The position numbers and the translations under genes are program-made. Shown here piece by piece: positions 1 to 6,525 of a DNA stretch of 15,801 nucleotides (its first letter is position 1; every line of letters starts with the position of its first letter). This stretch comes from JAPSGM01 sp036556985. GTDB lineage: Bacteria; Chloroflexota; Limnocylindria; QHBO01. Under the pieces are notes generated by a model. It had not been told where the DNA came from and made no database searches. It was given only the letters and a program-made list of their open reading frames with translations. The stretch spans positions 1-15,801 of the forward strand of contig DATBIK010000065.1 in the NCBI GenBank assembly GCA_036556985.1. The letters are read 5' to 3'.

Positions 1-1905
1 GGCGACGCGAACTCGCCCACCGCCGGCACCTTTGACGAGGAGCCGCCGCCGGCCACGCCGTGCGAGGTCCCGGCCGAGGATCTGACGCCGATTCACGCGA
101 TCCAGGGCAGCGGCTCCGCCACGCCGTTGAACGGCTCTGACGTCGTCGCGCGTGGCGTCGTGACGGCCGACTTCACGAGCGGTGGCGCGAGCGGCATCCC
201 GGCGAACCAGGGCCTCCGCGGCTTCTTCATCGAGGCCACCGCTGCCGATCGCGACGCCGACCCCGCGACGTCGGAGGGCCTCTTCGTCTTCGACGCGGGC
301 GGGGCCTTCGACGGCGAGATCGGAGATCCGGTCGCCGTCGCCGGCACCGCGGGCGAGGGCTTCGGCGTCACCCAGGTGACGCTCGATGCGTTCGAGGTGT
401 GCGAGGGTGCCGCGACCGATCTCCCAATCGCGGCCGAGCTCACCCTCCCGCTCGCTCCGGTCGAGCGCGACGCGGCCTGGGAGCCCACCGAGTCGATGCG
501 GGTCACCCATCCCGAGCTGACCGTCACCGAGTTCTTCCAGGTCGAGCGCTTCGGCGAGATCCGCCTCTCGGCCGATGGCGTGCTCCAGACGCCGACGAAC
601 GTCCACCTGCCGGGCAGCCCGGAGGCCGAGGAGCTGCTCGCCGACAACCTGGCCGCCCTGATCATCCTCGACGACGGGCGCACCGGCCAGAACCTCAACC
701 GCCTCAGCGGCGACTCGCTGCTCCCCTACGTCGAGGAGGGCGGCACGCTGCGCATCGGCGACGAGCTCCTGGACGAGACCTTCGTCCTCCACTTCGGCTT
801 CTCCGCCTGGCGGCTTCAACCGGTCGACATCGACGCACTGACCGATGCGCTGGCGGCGAACCGAACCCGTCCGCGACCCCAGGATCCGCCGGACGTCGGC
901 GGCACCCTGCGGGTCGCGAGCTTCAACGTCCTCAACTACTTCAACGGTGACGGCGAGGGCGGCGGCTTCCCGACCGCCCGCGGCGCCATCACGCAGTCCG
1001 AGCTGGACCGGCAGACCACGAAGCTCGTCGATGCCATCCTGCGGCTCGACGCCGACGTCTACGGGCTCATCGAGATCGAGAACGACGGCGGCGCGCGCCA
1101 GGCAGTCGAGACGCTCGTGAGTGCGCTGAACGAAGAGCTCGGATCCAAGACGTACCGGTTCGTCGATACCGGGGTCATCGGCACCGACGAGATCAAGCAG
1201 GCCTTCATCTACAACCGCTGGACGGTGCGCCCCGTCGGTGGGTTCGCGCTCCTGACGAGCGCGGTCGATCCCCGCTTCGACGACACCCGCAGCCGTCCGG
1301 CGCTGGCACAGACCTTCCTGCGCCTGGGCAGCGGCGAGCGGGTGACCGTGGTCGTGAACCACTTCAAGTCGAAGGGCCAGAGCGAGCTCACCGATACCAC
1401 CTCACCCGATTACGACCAGGGCGACGGGCAGGGCTTCTGGAACTTCACCCGGACACAGTCGGCGCTGGCTCTCGCCGATTGGCTGGCCACGAACCCGACC
1501 CGTGTGCAGTCCCTCGGCAGCCTGGTCATCGGCGACCTGAACGCCTACGCCCGCGAGGACCCGATCCGAGCGCTCGAGGACGCGGGCTTCGTCGACCAGC
1601 TTCGACGATTCGCCGATGGGATCCCGTACACGTACACGTTCGACGGGATGCAGGGCACGCTGGACACGGCTCTCGCGCGCGGCACGGTCGCGAGCCGCGT
1701 GACCGGGGCCGCGGTGTGGCACATCAACGCCGACGAGGTGCCGGCCATCGACTACCTCGAGGCGGGGCCGAGCTCGCTCGGCCGGTTCCGGACCGCGGAG
1801 ATCGCTGCGGCCTACTACGACCCGACCGCGTTCAGGTCGTCAGACCACGACCCGGTGGTCGTCGGGCTCGACCTCGGGAGGAGCCGTCACCCCGGGCGGC
1901 GGTAG
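1..1905 (+). CDS. ExeM/NucH-family extracellular endonuclease/exonuclease/phosphatase, 5' truncated
   Basis: The frame is open from base 1, so the gene enters from outside the window; 634 residues are visible. The N-terminal visible part is an OB-fold-like domain of the type found in ExeM/NucH nucleases (around IHAIQGSGSATPL, then GLRGFFIEA). From about base 899 comes an endonuclease/exonuclease/phosphatase domain: RVASFNVLNYF (catalytic-site Asn), LIEIEND (metal-binding Glu), VVVNHFKSK (His), VIGDLNAY (Asp/Asn pair) and the C-terminal SSDHDPVVV (Asp-His). All expected catalytic motifs are present, so the enzyme should be active as a metal-dependent nuclease or phosphodiesterase. Family members are exported and degrade extracellular DNA for phosphate and nucleotides. 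No C-terminal anchor is visible after the nuclease domain. TTG at 127 is an internal codon, because homologous sequence continues upstream of it. Confidence 0.93.
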   Translation, partial: GDANSPTAGTFDEEPPPATPCEVPAEDLTPIHAIQGSGSATPLNGSDVVARGVVTADFTSGGASGIPANQGLRGFFIEATAADRDADPATSEGLFVFDAGGAFDGEIGDPVAVAGTAGEGFGVTQVTLDAFEVCEGAATDLPIAAELTLPLAPVERDAAWEPTESMRVTHPELTVTEFFQVERFGEIRLSADGVLQTPTNVHLPGSPEAEELLADNLAALIILDDGRTGQNLNRLSGDSLLPYVEEGGTLRIGDELLDETFVLHFGFSAWRLQPVDIDALTDALAANRTRPRPQDPPDVGGTLRVASFNVLNYFNGDGEGGGFPTARGAITQSELDRQTTKLVDAILRLDADVYGLIEIENDGGARQAVETLVSALNEELGSKTYRFVDTGVIGTDEIKQAFIYNRWTVRPVGGFALLTSAVDPRFDDTRSRPALAQTFLRLGSGERVTVVVNHFKSKGQSELTDTTSPDYDQGDGQGFWNFTRTQSALALADWLATNPTRVQSLGSLVIGDLNAYAREDPIRALEDAGFVDQLRRFADGIPYTYTFDGMQGTLDTALARGTVASRVTGAAVWHINADEVPAIDYLEAGPSSLGRFRTAEIAAAYYDPTAFRSSDHDPVVVGLDLGRSRHPGRR

Positions 1906-1926
1906 ATCGTCCCAGCGGACTGCAAG

Positions 1927-1960
1927 AGACGAGGCCCGGGAGCGATCCCGGGCCTCGTTT
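1927..1960. terminator. Bidirectional rho-independent-type terminator between convergent genes
   Basis: A perfect 12-bp GC-rich stem (1930-1941 with 1946-1957) closes on a 4-nt loop, GCGA. On the + strand TTT follows, and on the - strand AGAGA/CTCTT-like sequence follows; A1929-T1958, G1928-T1959 and A1927-T1960 can extend the stem. It lies 24 nt after the nuclease stop codon and 18 nt beyond the stop of the convergent small membrane gene, so it can serve both. The T-tract is short, as is usual in high-GC genomes. Confidence 0.85.
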
Positions 1961-1978
1961 CATACGACGGTGAAGGGA

Positions 1979-2305
1979 TCAGATCGGCCGCGGATGATGG
2001 ACGAGCGAGCCGCCCGTCGCATAGCGGACGACGAGATCGACGACGAAGCCGACGATGACGGCGCCGATGAGGGCCGGCAGCACGAACATCCCCTCCCACT
2101 CGGGACCCCACGTGCTCAGGGATCCGAGCGCCTCGCTGCCGAGCCAGCCGCCGACGATCGCGCCGAGGCCGGCGATGCTCCACTCGTAGCCGTTCGTCAC
2201 GTCACCGACGTACTGCAGCACGAGTCCGATGACGACCGCACCGGCGATGAGGACGATCACCGCCCAGGCCGTCATGCCGACATTCCAATTGATGAGCTCG
2301 AGCAT
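1979..2305 (-). CDS. Small three-helix membrane protein, GlsB/YeaQ/transglycosylase-associated-like
   Basis: This is a protein of 108 residues with three hydrophobic segments at about residues 10-30, 45-63 and 78-98. The second carries the glycine-rich pattern GAIVGGWLGS and the third GAVIVGFVVDLVV. Size, helix count and the GAIVGGxLGS motif resemble the GlsB/YeaQ/YmgE (transglycosylase-associated) family of stress-induced inner-membrane proteins, whose biochemical role is unclear. The start was chosen at ATG 2305 because a consensus Shine-Dalgarno AAGGAGG (2314-2320) sits 8 nt upstream; the frame stays open for 25 more codons, but those read as arginine-rich non-protein sequence. It is convergent with the nuclease and separated from the ureohydrolase by about 120 bp, so it is probably transcribed alone. 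Family assignment is tentative. Confidence 0.72.
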   Translation of the reverse strand: MLELINWNVGMTAWAVIVLIAGAVVIGLVLQYVGDVTNGYEWSIAGLGAIVGGWLGSEALGSLSTWGPEWEGMFVLPALIGAVIVGFVVDLVVRYATGGSLVHHPRPI

Positions 2306-2313
2306 CTCGATTT

Positions 2314-2320
2314 CCTCCTT
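2314..2320 (-). promoter_or_regulatory. Strong Shine-Dalgarno AAGGAGG of the small membrane protein gene
   Basis: AAGGAGG on the - strand lies 8 nt before ATG 2305. It decides the start of the small membrane protein and is one of only two consensus ribosome binding sites noticed in this window, the other being at 10744-10750. Confidence 0.85.
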
Positions 2321-2426
2321 CGCGAAAGCAATGCCTCGGTCACGACGATCGGCGAAGCCGGCGCGCGAGGCTAGTGCCATAGGTCAGGAGCGCCGGGGGC
2401 GGGTCGGACCCCCTTCCTATCGAGCG

Positions 2427-3341
2427 TCAGCTGCGGGCGATGCCCGCGACGAGGCGCATGACCAGGCGCACCACCACGAGCGCCGCGCGATCGTTCACGT
2501 CCCGGGCCGGGACGAGCTCGGTGAAGGCAGCGCCCACCACGTGGCAACGGGCGGCGGCGCCGGCAAGGAGGTCCCCCGCCTCGTCGTAGCTCATCCCGCC
2601 CGGGCTCAGGCCGGAGACGGCCGGCATGACCGACGGGTCCAGGCCGTCGCAGTCGAAGGCGACGAAGACCGATGCGTCGGCCGGCAGCTGCTCGAGCGCC
2701 CATGCCACGCCGCGCTCACGCAGCTCGCGGGCGGTGACGAGGACGTTGCCCGCCGCGCGGGCGTCGGCCACGTCCCCGGAGCGGGCGCTCCCCACGCCGC
2801 GCAGCCCGACCTGGACGATGCCGGCGACATGCGGCAGCTCGGCCGCGCGGCGCATCGGCGATGAGTAGCCCTCGCGCACGCCCTCCACCTCGTGGCGGAA
2901 GTCGAGGTGCGCGTCGACCTGCAGGACCCAGAGCGGCCCGTGGTCGGCATAGCCGCGCAGCACGGGGATCGGGATCGAGTCGTCGCCGCCGAGCACGATC
3001 GGCACCGCACCCCCGGCGAGCACGGTGCGTATCGTGGCCTCGGCCCGCTCCTGGTTCCCGCGGCCGTCCTCCGGTGAGCCGGAGACGTCGCCGAGGTCGA
3101 CGAGCCGCAGCTCGCTGCCGGCAGGCAGCATCGGTCCATCCAGGTCGAAGTCGTGATGGTCGACGAACGCCGCCATGCGGGCCGACCGGGAGCGGATCGC
3201 CGCCGGAGCGAGCGCGCAGCCGGCGGTGAGGCCCGGATCGGGGTAGGCCACGCCGTGCGGCACGCCGAGGATGGCGACCGTCCGTCCGCCCGCCTCGAGC
3301 GCCTCGGGCGCGACGCTCGGGACCCCCAGGAACGTGGTCAC
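2427..3341 (-). CDS. Ureohydrolase (agmatinase/arginase superfamily), substrate unassigned
   Basis: A 304-residue protein with the ureohydrolase binuclear-metal motifs in order: LGGDDS (117-122), DAHLD (143-147), FDCDGLDP (229-236) with AVSGLSPGGMSYDE, and AAFTELVP (around E275). The family hydrolyses guanidino compounds (agmatine, arginine, guanidinobutyrate, guanidine) to urea plus an amine, using two Mn2+ or in some members Ni2+ or Co2+. Two things are odd. The first motif has Asp121 where most members have His (GGDHS). The segment EGYSSPMRRA is also two residues shorter than the usual YSHASxMRR and lacks its His, so this is probably a distinct subfamily. GTG 3341 was chosen because it overlaps the regulator's TGA as GTGA, and sequence before it is low-complexity. 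It is co-transcribed behind the Fur-family regulator, which suggests metal-linked expression. Confidence 0.85.
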   Translation of the reverse strand: MTTFLGVPSVAPEALEAGGRTVAILGVPHGVAYPDPGLTAGCALAPAAIRSRSARMAAFVDHHDFDLDGPMLPAGSELRLVDLGDVSGSPEDGRGNQERAEATIRTVLAGGAVPIVLGGDDSIPIPVLRGYADHGPLWVLQVDAHLDFRHEVEGVREGYSSPMRRAAELPHVAGIVQVGLRGVGSARSGDVADARAAGNVLVTARELRERGVAWALEQLPADASVFVAFDCDGLDPSVMPAVSGLSPGGMSYDEAGDLLAGAAARCHVVGAAFTELVPARDVNDRAALVVVRLVMRLVAGIARS

Positions 3342-3790
3342 GCGCTCGCGGCCCGCCCGCAGCTTCGGCAGCGTCCGACCACGGTGACGTGCGAGACGTC
3401 GACCTCGAAGCCGTCGGCGTCGGCCAGCGCGGCGCGGATGCGTTCGGCCGCGGGAACGGGGATCTCCCACGACCCGCCGCACGAGGCGCAGTACATGTGG
3501 CCGTGGTCGGCGCCAGGCCCGACGTGGTACTCCTCACGCCCGTCAGCCGCGTGGCCATGACGCACCAGGCCGAGCTCCTCGAGCACGTCGAGGGTCCGGT
3601 ACACCGTCGAGGGAATGGTTCGCGGGTCGCGGTCGCGGCAGCGCTCCACGAGCTCGGCGCCGGTGACGTGCCCACGCGTACCCGCCAGGGCCTCGATCAC
3701 GGCCCGGCGCTGCGGGGTCCAGCGCATGCCCCGCTCACGGAAGCGGTCGGGGACCCCAGTCCAATGGTCGCGCTCGCTCGACAGTGTCAT
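3338..3790 (-). CDS. Fur-family metalloregulator, possibly nickel-responsive (Nur-like)
   Basis: This 150-residue protein has the winged helix of Fur proteins: RERGMRWTPQRRAVIEAL, then TIPSTVYRTLDVLEELGLVRHG (recognition helix region about 58-78). The metal-sensing segment REEYHVGPGADHGHMY carries E87, H89, D95, H96 and H98, and two CxxC pairs (C101/C104, C141/C144) form the structural zinc site. ATG 3790 follows a GAGG and a TATACT -10 box only 9 nt upstream. The neighbourhood points to nickel or cobalt as effector: it is divergent from a CbiM/N/Q/O-type transporter, and the TGCAAC/GTTGCA dyad between them resembles, from memory, the Streptomyces Nur site (TGCAA, 5-nt gap, TTGCA; here the gap is 4). 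Zur or Fur function cannot be excluded from sequence alone. Its TGA overlaps the GTG of the ureohydrolase. Confidence 0.9.
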   Translation of the reverse strand: MTLSSERDHWTGVPDRFRERGMRWTPQRRAVIEALAGTRGHVTGAELVERCRDRDPRTIPSTVYRTLDVLEELGLVRHGHAADGREEYHVGPGADHGHMYCASCGGSWEIPVPAAERIRAALADADGFEVDVSHVTVVGRCRSCGRAASA

Positions 3791-3799
3791 CGGCCCTCG

Positions 3800-3827
3800 A
3801 GTATACGCGCCGGGAGACCTACTGCAA
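3800..3827 (-). promoter_or_regulatory. Promoter of the Fur-family regulator/ureohydrolase operon
   Basis: On the - strand a TTGCAG -35 (3827-3822), a 16-nt spacer and a TATACT -10 (3805-3800) stand just before ATG 3790. The predicted start point falls within a few bases of the ATG, so the mRNA would be leaderless or nearly so. The -35 box is one arm of the dyad at 3819-3840, which predicts autorepression. Confidence 0.6.
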
Positions 3828-3840
3828 CCTGTTGCAATAG
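3819..3840. promoter_or_regulatory. Dyad operator shared by divergent regulator and transporter promoters
   Basis: A 22-bp dyad: CTA-C-TGCAAC, CT centre, GTTGCA-A-TAG. All positions are symmetric except one pair (C3822/A3837) and the 2-bp centre. Its left arm contains the -35 of the leftward promoter and its right arm the -35 of the rightward promoter, so a bound dimer would block both. The core resembles the Nur box of Streptomyces as I recall it. The best candidate ligand is the adjacent Fur-family protein. Confidence 0.75.
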
Positions 3841-3860
3841 GCTGGGGAGACGCATAGAAT
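3832..3860 (+). promoter_or_regulatory. Promoter of the nickel/cobalt transporter operon
   Basis: TTGCAA (3832-3837), a 17-nt spacer and TAGAAT (3855-3860) match the sigma70-type spacing. The -10 ends 6 nt before ATG 3867, so initiation there would give a leaderless message; if translation instead starts at CTG 3921 the leader is about 54 nt. Confidence 0.65.
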
Positions 3861-3866
3861 CCAGCC

Positions 3867-4577
3867 ATGCCCGCCTTCGGGATCGCCACCGGTCCAATCG
3901 CCCGCCCCGGCGCCGACTATCTGCATACGCCGGACGGGTTCCTGACGCCCCTCGTGTCGGCCGTGATGTGGGTCGTCACGCTCCTCGTCCTGGCATATGC
4001 GGTTCGACGCACGAACCATGTCCTCGACGACCGTGCCGTACCGCTCATGGGTGTCACGGCGGCCTTCATCTTCGCCGCCCAGATGGTCAACTTCCCGGTC
4101 TTTCCCGGCACGAGCGGCCACCTGCTCGGTGGCGTGCTGGCCGCGGTGCTGCTCGGGCCGTGGGCCGGAACCCTGGTCATGACCAGCGTGGTCGCGGTTC
4201 AGGCGCTCCTCTTCCAGGACGGCGGGCTGCTCGTGATGGGGGCGAACATCTTCAACATGGGCATCGTCGGGACACTGGGCGGATATGCGCTGTACCGGGC
4301 CATGGCCGGCGTCCTCGGGGGCGAGGAGCGCGCCCGGTATCCGGCCGCTGCCATCGCCGCGTGGGTCGCGGTGCTTGGCGGTGCAGCGGCCATCACCATT
4401 CAGCTCGCCGCGTCCGGTGCCACCGACCTCGGCGTCGCGCTGCCGGTCATCCTGGGCGTGCACGCCCTCATCGGCCTCGGCGAGGCAGCCATCACCGTCG
4501 CCGCCCTGGCGTTCATCGCCAACGCCCGCGGCGAGCTGCTGGAGCTCCGCGGTCGCATGGCGGAGCGTCCGTCATGA
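3867..4577 (+). CDS. ECF nickel/cobalt transporter substrate-binding subunit, CbiM/NikM type
   Basis: As drawn this is 236 residues, with about seven hydrophobic segments. Family signatures are HTPDGFL near the N-terminus, NFPVFPGTSGHLLGG (75-89), QALLFQDGGLLVMGANIFNMG (the QDGG and GANIxNMG motifs) and HALIGLGEA. In NikM proteins the metal is bound by the N-terminal amine, His2 and His67. Here the matching residues are H20 and H85, each exactly 18 too far along, because an 18-residue non-hydrophobic extension precedes the conserved start. Initiation at CTG 3921 would restore M-H-T-P-D-G-F-L, but no Shine-Dalgarno precedes it; ATG 3867 is supported only by its promoter position. The last four bases, ATGA, overlap the next gene. 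It forms a transporter with the three genes downstream. Confidence 0.93.
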   Translation: MPAFGIATGPIARPGADYLHTPDGFLTPLVSAVMWVVTLLVLAYAVRRTNHVLDDRAVPLMGVTAAFIFAAQMVNFPVFPGTSGHLLGGVLAAVLLGPWAGTLVMTSVVAVQALLFQDGGLLVMGANIFNMGIVGTLGGYALYRAMAGVLGGEERARYPAAAIAAWVAVLGGAAAITIQLAASGATDLGVALPVILGVHALIGLGEAAITVAALAFIANARGELLELRGRMAERPS

Positions 4578-4870
4578 CCGGGCGCCGATGGTGGCTGGCG
4601 GGACTTGCGATCGCCGCCGTCGTGGTCATCGTGCTCGCACCGTTGGCGTCCGCCGACCCCGACGGCCTCGAGCGCGTCGCCACCGACCAGGGCTTTGCCG
4701 ACCGTGCCGAGGACCCGCCCTTCGCGGTGATCGCCGACTACGTGTTCCCGGGCCTCGACGGACCTGCGGCGACGATCGCGGCCGGGTTGGTGGGGCTCGT
4801 CGTCGTCTTCGCGGTCATCTGGCTGGTGGGCCGGCTGCTTGCCCGCCGCCCCCCGGGATCCGAGCCATAA
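4574..4870 (+). CDS. CbiN/NikN-type (PDGLE) small subunit of the nickel/cobalt ECF transporter
   Basis: A 98-residue protein with a transmembrane helix at about 8-26, the family hallmark PDGLE in ADPDGLERVATDQGF (about 28-42), an extracytoplasmic loop ending VIADYVFPG, and a second helix at about 66-88. CbiN/NikN proteins associate with the M subunit and are needed for metal loading. The ATG overlaps the stop of the M-subunit gene (ATGA), giving translational coupling. The stop, TAA, lies inside ATAA, where the next subunit appears to begin. Confidence 0.92.
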   Translation: MTGRRWWLAGLAIAAVVVIVLAPLASADPDGLERVATDQGFADRAEDPPFAVIADYVFPGLDGPAATIAAGLVGLVVVFAVIWLVGRLLARRPPGSEP

Positions 4871-5664
4871 ACCTCGACCGCGAGATCCCACGCGACTCCC
4901 CGGTGCACGCCGCGGACGCCCGCCTGAAGTTCGTCCTCGTCATCGGCTCGATCGTCGCGATTGCGCTCGTCCCGCCCGGCGCCTTCCCCGCGCTGGGCGT
5001 CGCGTTCGCCGCGCTCATGGTCGCGTCTGCCAGCGCCCACCTTGGTCCGTTCCGGCTGGCGCGCGGCGCGTTCATCGCGCTGCCATTCCTGTTGGCTGCG
5101 GTGCCGCTCATCTTCCTGCGCGAGGGCGACCCGCTCGGCACGCTCCGCCTCGGACCGGTGGATCTCACCGTGCACGGCGAGGGGCTGCGGGCCTTCGGCA
5201 CGATTGCCGCCAAGAGCTGGCTGTCGGTCCAGGCCGCGCTGCTGCTCACCTACACGACGCCCTTCCACGAGCTCGTTGACGCGCTGCGCAAGCTGCGCGT
5301 GCCGGAGGTCATGGTCGCCATCATCGGCTTCATGTACCGGTACCTCGCCGTCCTGTCGGAGGAGGTGGGGCGCCTCATGCGCGCGCGCGCCTCGCGCTCG
5401 GCTGCCGCACCCGGTCGCCGGGCAGGTGGCTCCCTCGCGTGGCGGGCGCGCGTGACCGGCGGCATGGTCGGCACGCTGTTCCTGCACAGCTACGAGCGGT
5501 CGGAGCGCATCCACAGCGCGATGCTGGCCCGCGGCTTCACCGGCACCTTTCGGCACTTCCACGGGCGTCCCCTCACGGGCGGCGAGTGGCTGGCCGGCGC
5601 CCTCATCGTCGTTGCCCTGGTGACGTTCGAGCTGGCGGCCCAGCGCTGGCTGCCACGCCTGTGA
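4867..5664 (+). CDS. CbiQ/NikQ-type transmembrane (T) subunit of the ECF transporter, apparent ATA start
   Basis: The 265-residue reading frame has about five hydrophobic segments and the two T-component coupling motifs: MRARASR after a tyrosine-rich helix (around base 5385) and SERIHSAMLARGF (around base 5500), which bind the ATPase. The family's conserved N-terminus (typically M-x-LD-x-YxPxDSPxHxxDPR) is recognisable as NLDREIPRDSPVHAADARLKF, but the codon at the Met position is ATA (4867), overlapping the TAA of the previous gene as ATAA. No ATG, GTG or TTG fits; the next candidate, GTG 4903, would remove the conserved first 12 residues. Either ATA is used, or an ATGA changed to ATAA by mutation or sequencing error. 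The GTGA at its end overlaps the ATPase gene. Confidence 0.9.
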   Translation: MNLDREIPRDSPVHAADARLKFVLVIGSIVAIALVPPGAFPALGVAFAALMVASASAHLGPFRLARGAFIALPFLLAAVPLIFLREGDPLGTLRLGPVDLTVHGEGLRAFGTIAAKSWLSVQAALLLTYTTPFHELVDALRKLRVPEVMVAIIGFMYRYLAVLSEEVGRLMRARASRSAAAPGRRAGGSLAWRARVTGGMVGTLFLHSYERSERIHSAMLARGFTGTFRHFHGRPLTGGEWLAGALIVVALVTFELAAQRWLPRL

Positions 5665-6473
5665 GCGAGGACGTGCCGCACGCGCACGTGCACGCACACG
5701 ATGCGCAGTCGCAGGCGCACGCCCACGAGCACGGCACCGGCTCCCCGCCGGAGCCCGACGGCCAGCCCTGGATCGAACTCGAGCACCTGCACTATCGCTA
5801 CCCGGACGGGACCGATGCGCTCCGCGGCGTCGACCTGGCCGTGGCGCGCGGTGAGAAGGTGGCGCTCATCGGCCCCAACGGCGCCGGCAAGAGCACGCTG
5901 ATGCTCCACCTGAACGGCATCCTGGAGCCGACGCACGGCAGGGTGCGCGTCGGGGGCGTGACCGTGAATCGCGGCAGCGTCGGCCGCATCCGAGCGCAGG
6001 TCGGCCTCGTGTTCCAGGATCCGGACGACCAGCTGTTCAGCCCGACCGTGCTCGAGGACGTGGCGTTCGGCCCCCTGCACATGGGCGTGCCGGAGGAGCA
6101 GATCCACGCCCTGGTCGAGCGGGCGCTGGGCGCCGTCGGCATGAGCGGCTCCGAGCGACGCAGACCGCACCATCTCTCGCTCGGACAGCGCAAGCGGGTG
6201 GCGATGGCGTCCGTGCTGTCGATGGACCCATCCGTCCTCGTCTTCGACGAACCGTCGGCCGGCCTCGACCCACGCGGAAGGCGCGAGCTGATCGACCTGA
6301 TGCGGACCATGCCGCAGACGATGCTGGTCGCCACGCATGACATGCGCCTGGTGGCAGAGGTGATGCCGCGCTCGGTGGTGATGGACGACGGGGTGGTCGT
6401 GGCGGACGGGCCGACGGAGCGCATCCTGGCCGACGCCGCGCTCCTCGAGGCACACGGCCTGGAAAGGCCATAG
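5661..6473 (+). CDS. CbiO/NikO-type energy-coupling ATPase with His-rich N-terminus
   Basis: A 270-residue ABC ATPase: Walker A GPNGAGKST (71-79), Q-loop Q119 in VFQDPDDQLF (the DPDDQ form is typical of ECF ATPases), signature LSLGQ (172-176), Walker B VLVFDEP (192-198) and H-loop H226 in ATHD. It powers metal uptake with the M, N and Q subunits encoded just upstream. GTG 5661 was chosen because it overlaps the Q-subunit stop (GTGA). Residues 7-24 form a histidine-rich tail with seven His (H7, 9, 11, 13, 20, 22, 24) before the ATPase fold, which is not part of the usual family core. It could bind or sense Ni2+/Co2+ on the cytoplasmic side. Confidence 0.93.
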   Translation: MSEDVPHAHVHAHDAQSQAHAHEHGTGSPPEPDGQPWIELEHLHYRYPDGTDALRGVDLAVARGEKVALIGPNGAGKSTLMLHLNGILEPTHGRVRVGGVTVNRGSVGRIRAQVGLVFQDPDDQLFSPTVLEDVAFGPLHMGVPEEQIHALVERALGAVGMSGSERRRPHHLSLGQRKRVAMASVLSMDPSVLVFDEPSAGLDPRGRRELIDLMRTMPQTMLVATHDMRLVAEVMPRSVVMDDGVVVADGPTERILADAALLEAHGLERP

Positions 6474-6506
6474 CCGGCCCCCACCCGCGGGCGGGAGCCG
6501 GCTATG
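6456..6506. terminator. Hairpins at the end of the transporter operon, possible terminator
   Basis: First, GGCCT/AGGCC closes a GGAA tetraloop (6456-6469). Then a 10-bp perfect stem (6469-6478 with 6497-6506) with a further GC-rich inner helix contains the ATPase stop codon in its left arm. It stands between convergent genes and could end transcription from either side. No real T-tract follows on either strand, so terminator function is uncertain. Confidence 0.5.
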
Positions 6507-6525
6507 CGCCGGGTGGCGCTGGCGG

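Noticed and set aside
2306..2426. Possible extra gene or terminator between the small membrane protein and ureohydrolase genes
   Set aside because: Only a weak GGGGG/CCCCC pairing with a 9-nt loop is visible near 2395-2415, without a T-tract, and no convincing frame.
2716..3675. 319-codon - strand open frame overlapping the ureohydrolase and regulator
   Set aside because: Alternative frame of two well-supported genes; low-complexity Arg/Ala/Gly composition.
3791..3866. Cobalamin or NiCo riboswitch before the transporter operon
   Set aside because: The gap is only 76 bp, is occupied by two promoters and an operator, and leaves essentially no 5' leader in which a riboswitch could form.
3389..4870. 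493-codon + strand open frame running from the regulator into the transporter genes
   Set aside because: It is the third-position shadow of the Fur-family gene and of CbiM until it meets the real CbiN frame; only its last 98 residues are genuine protein sequence.
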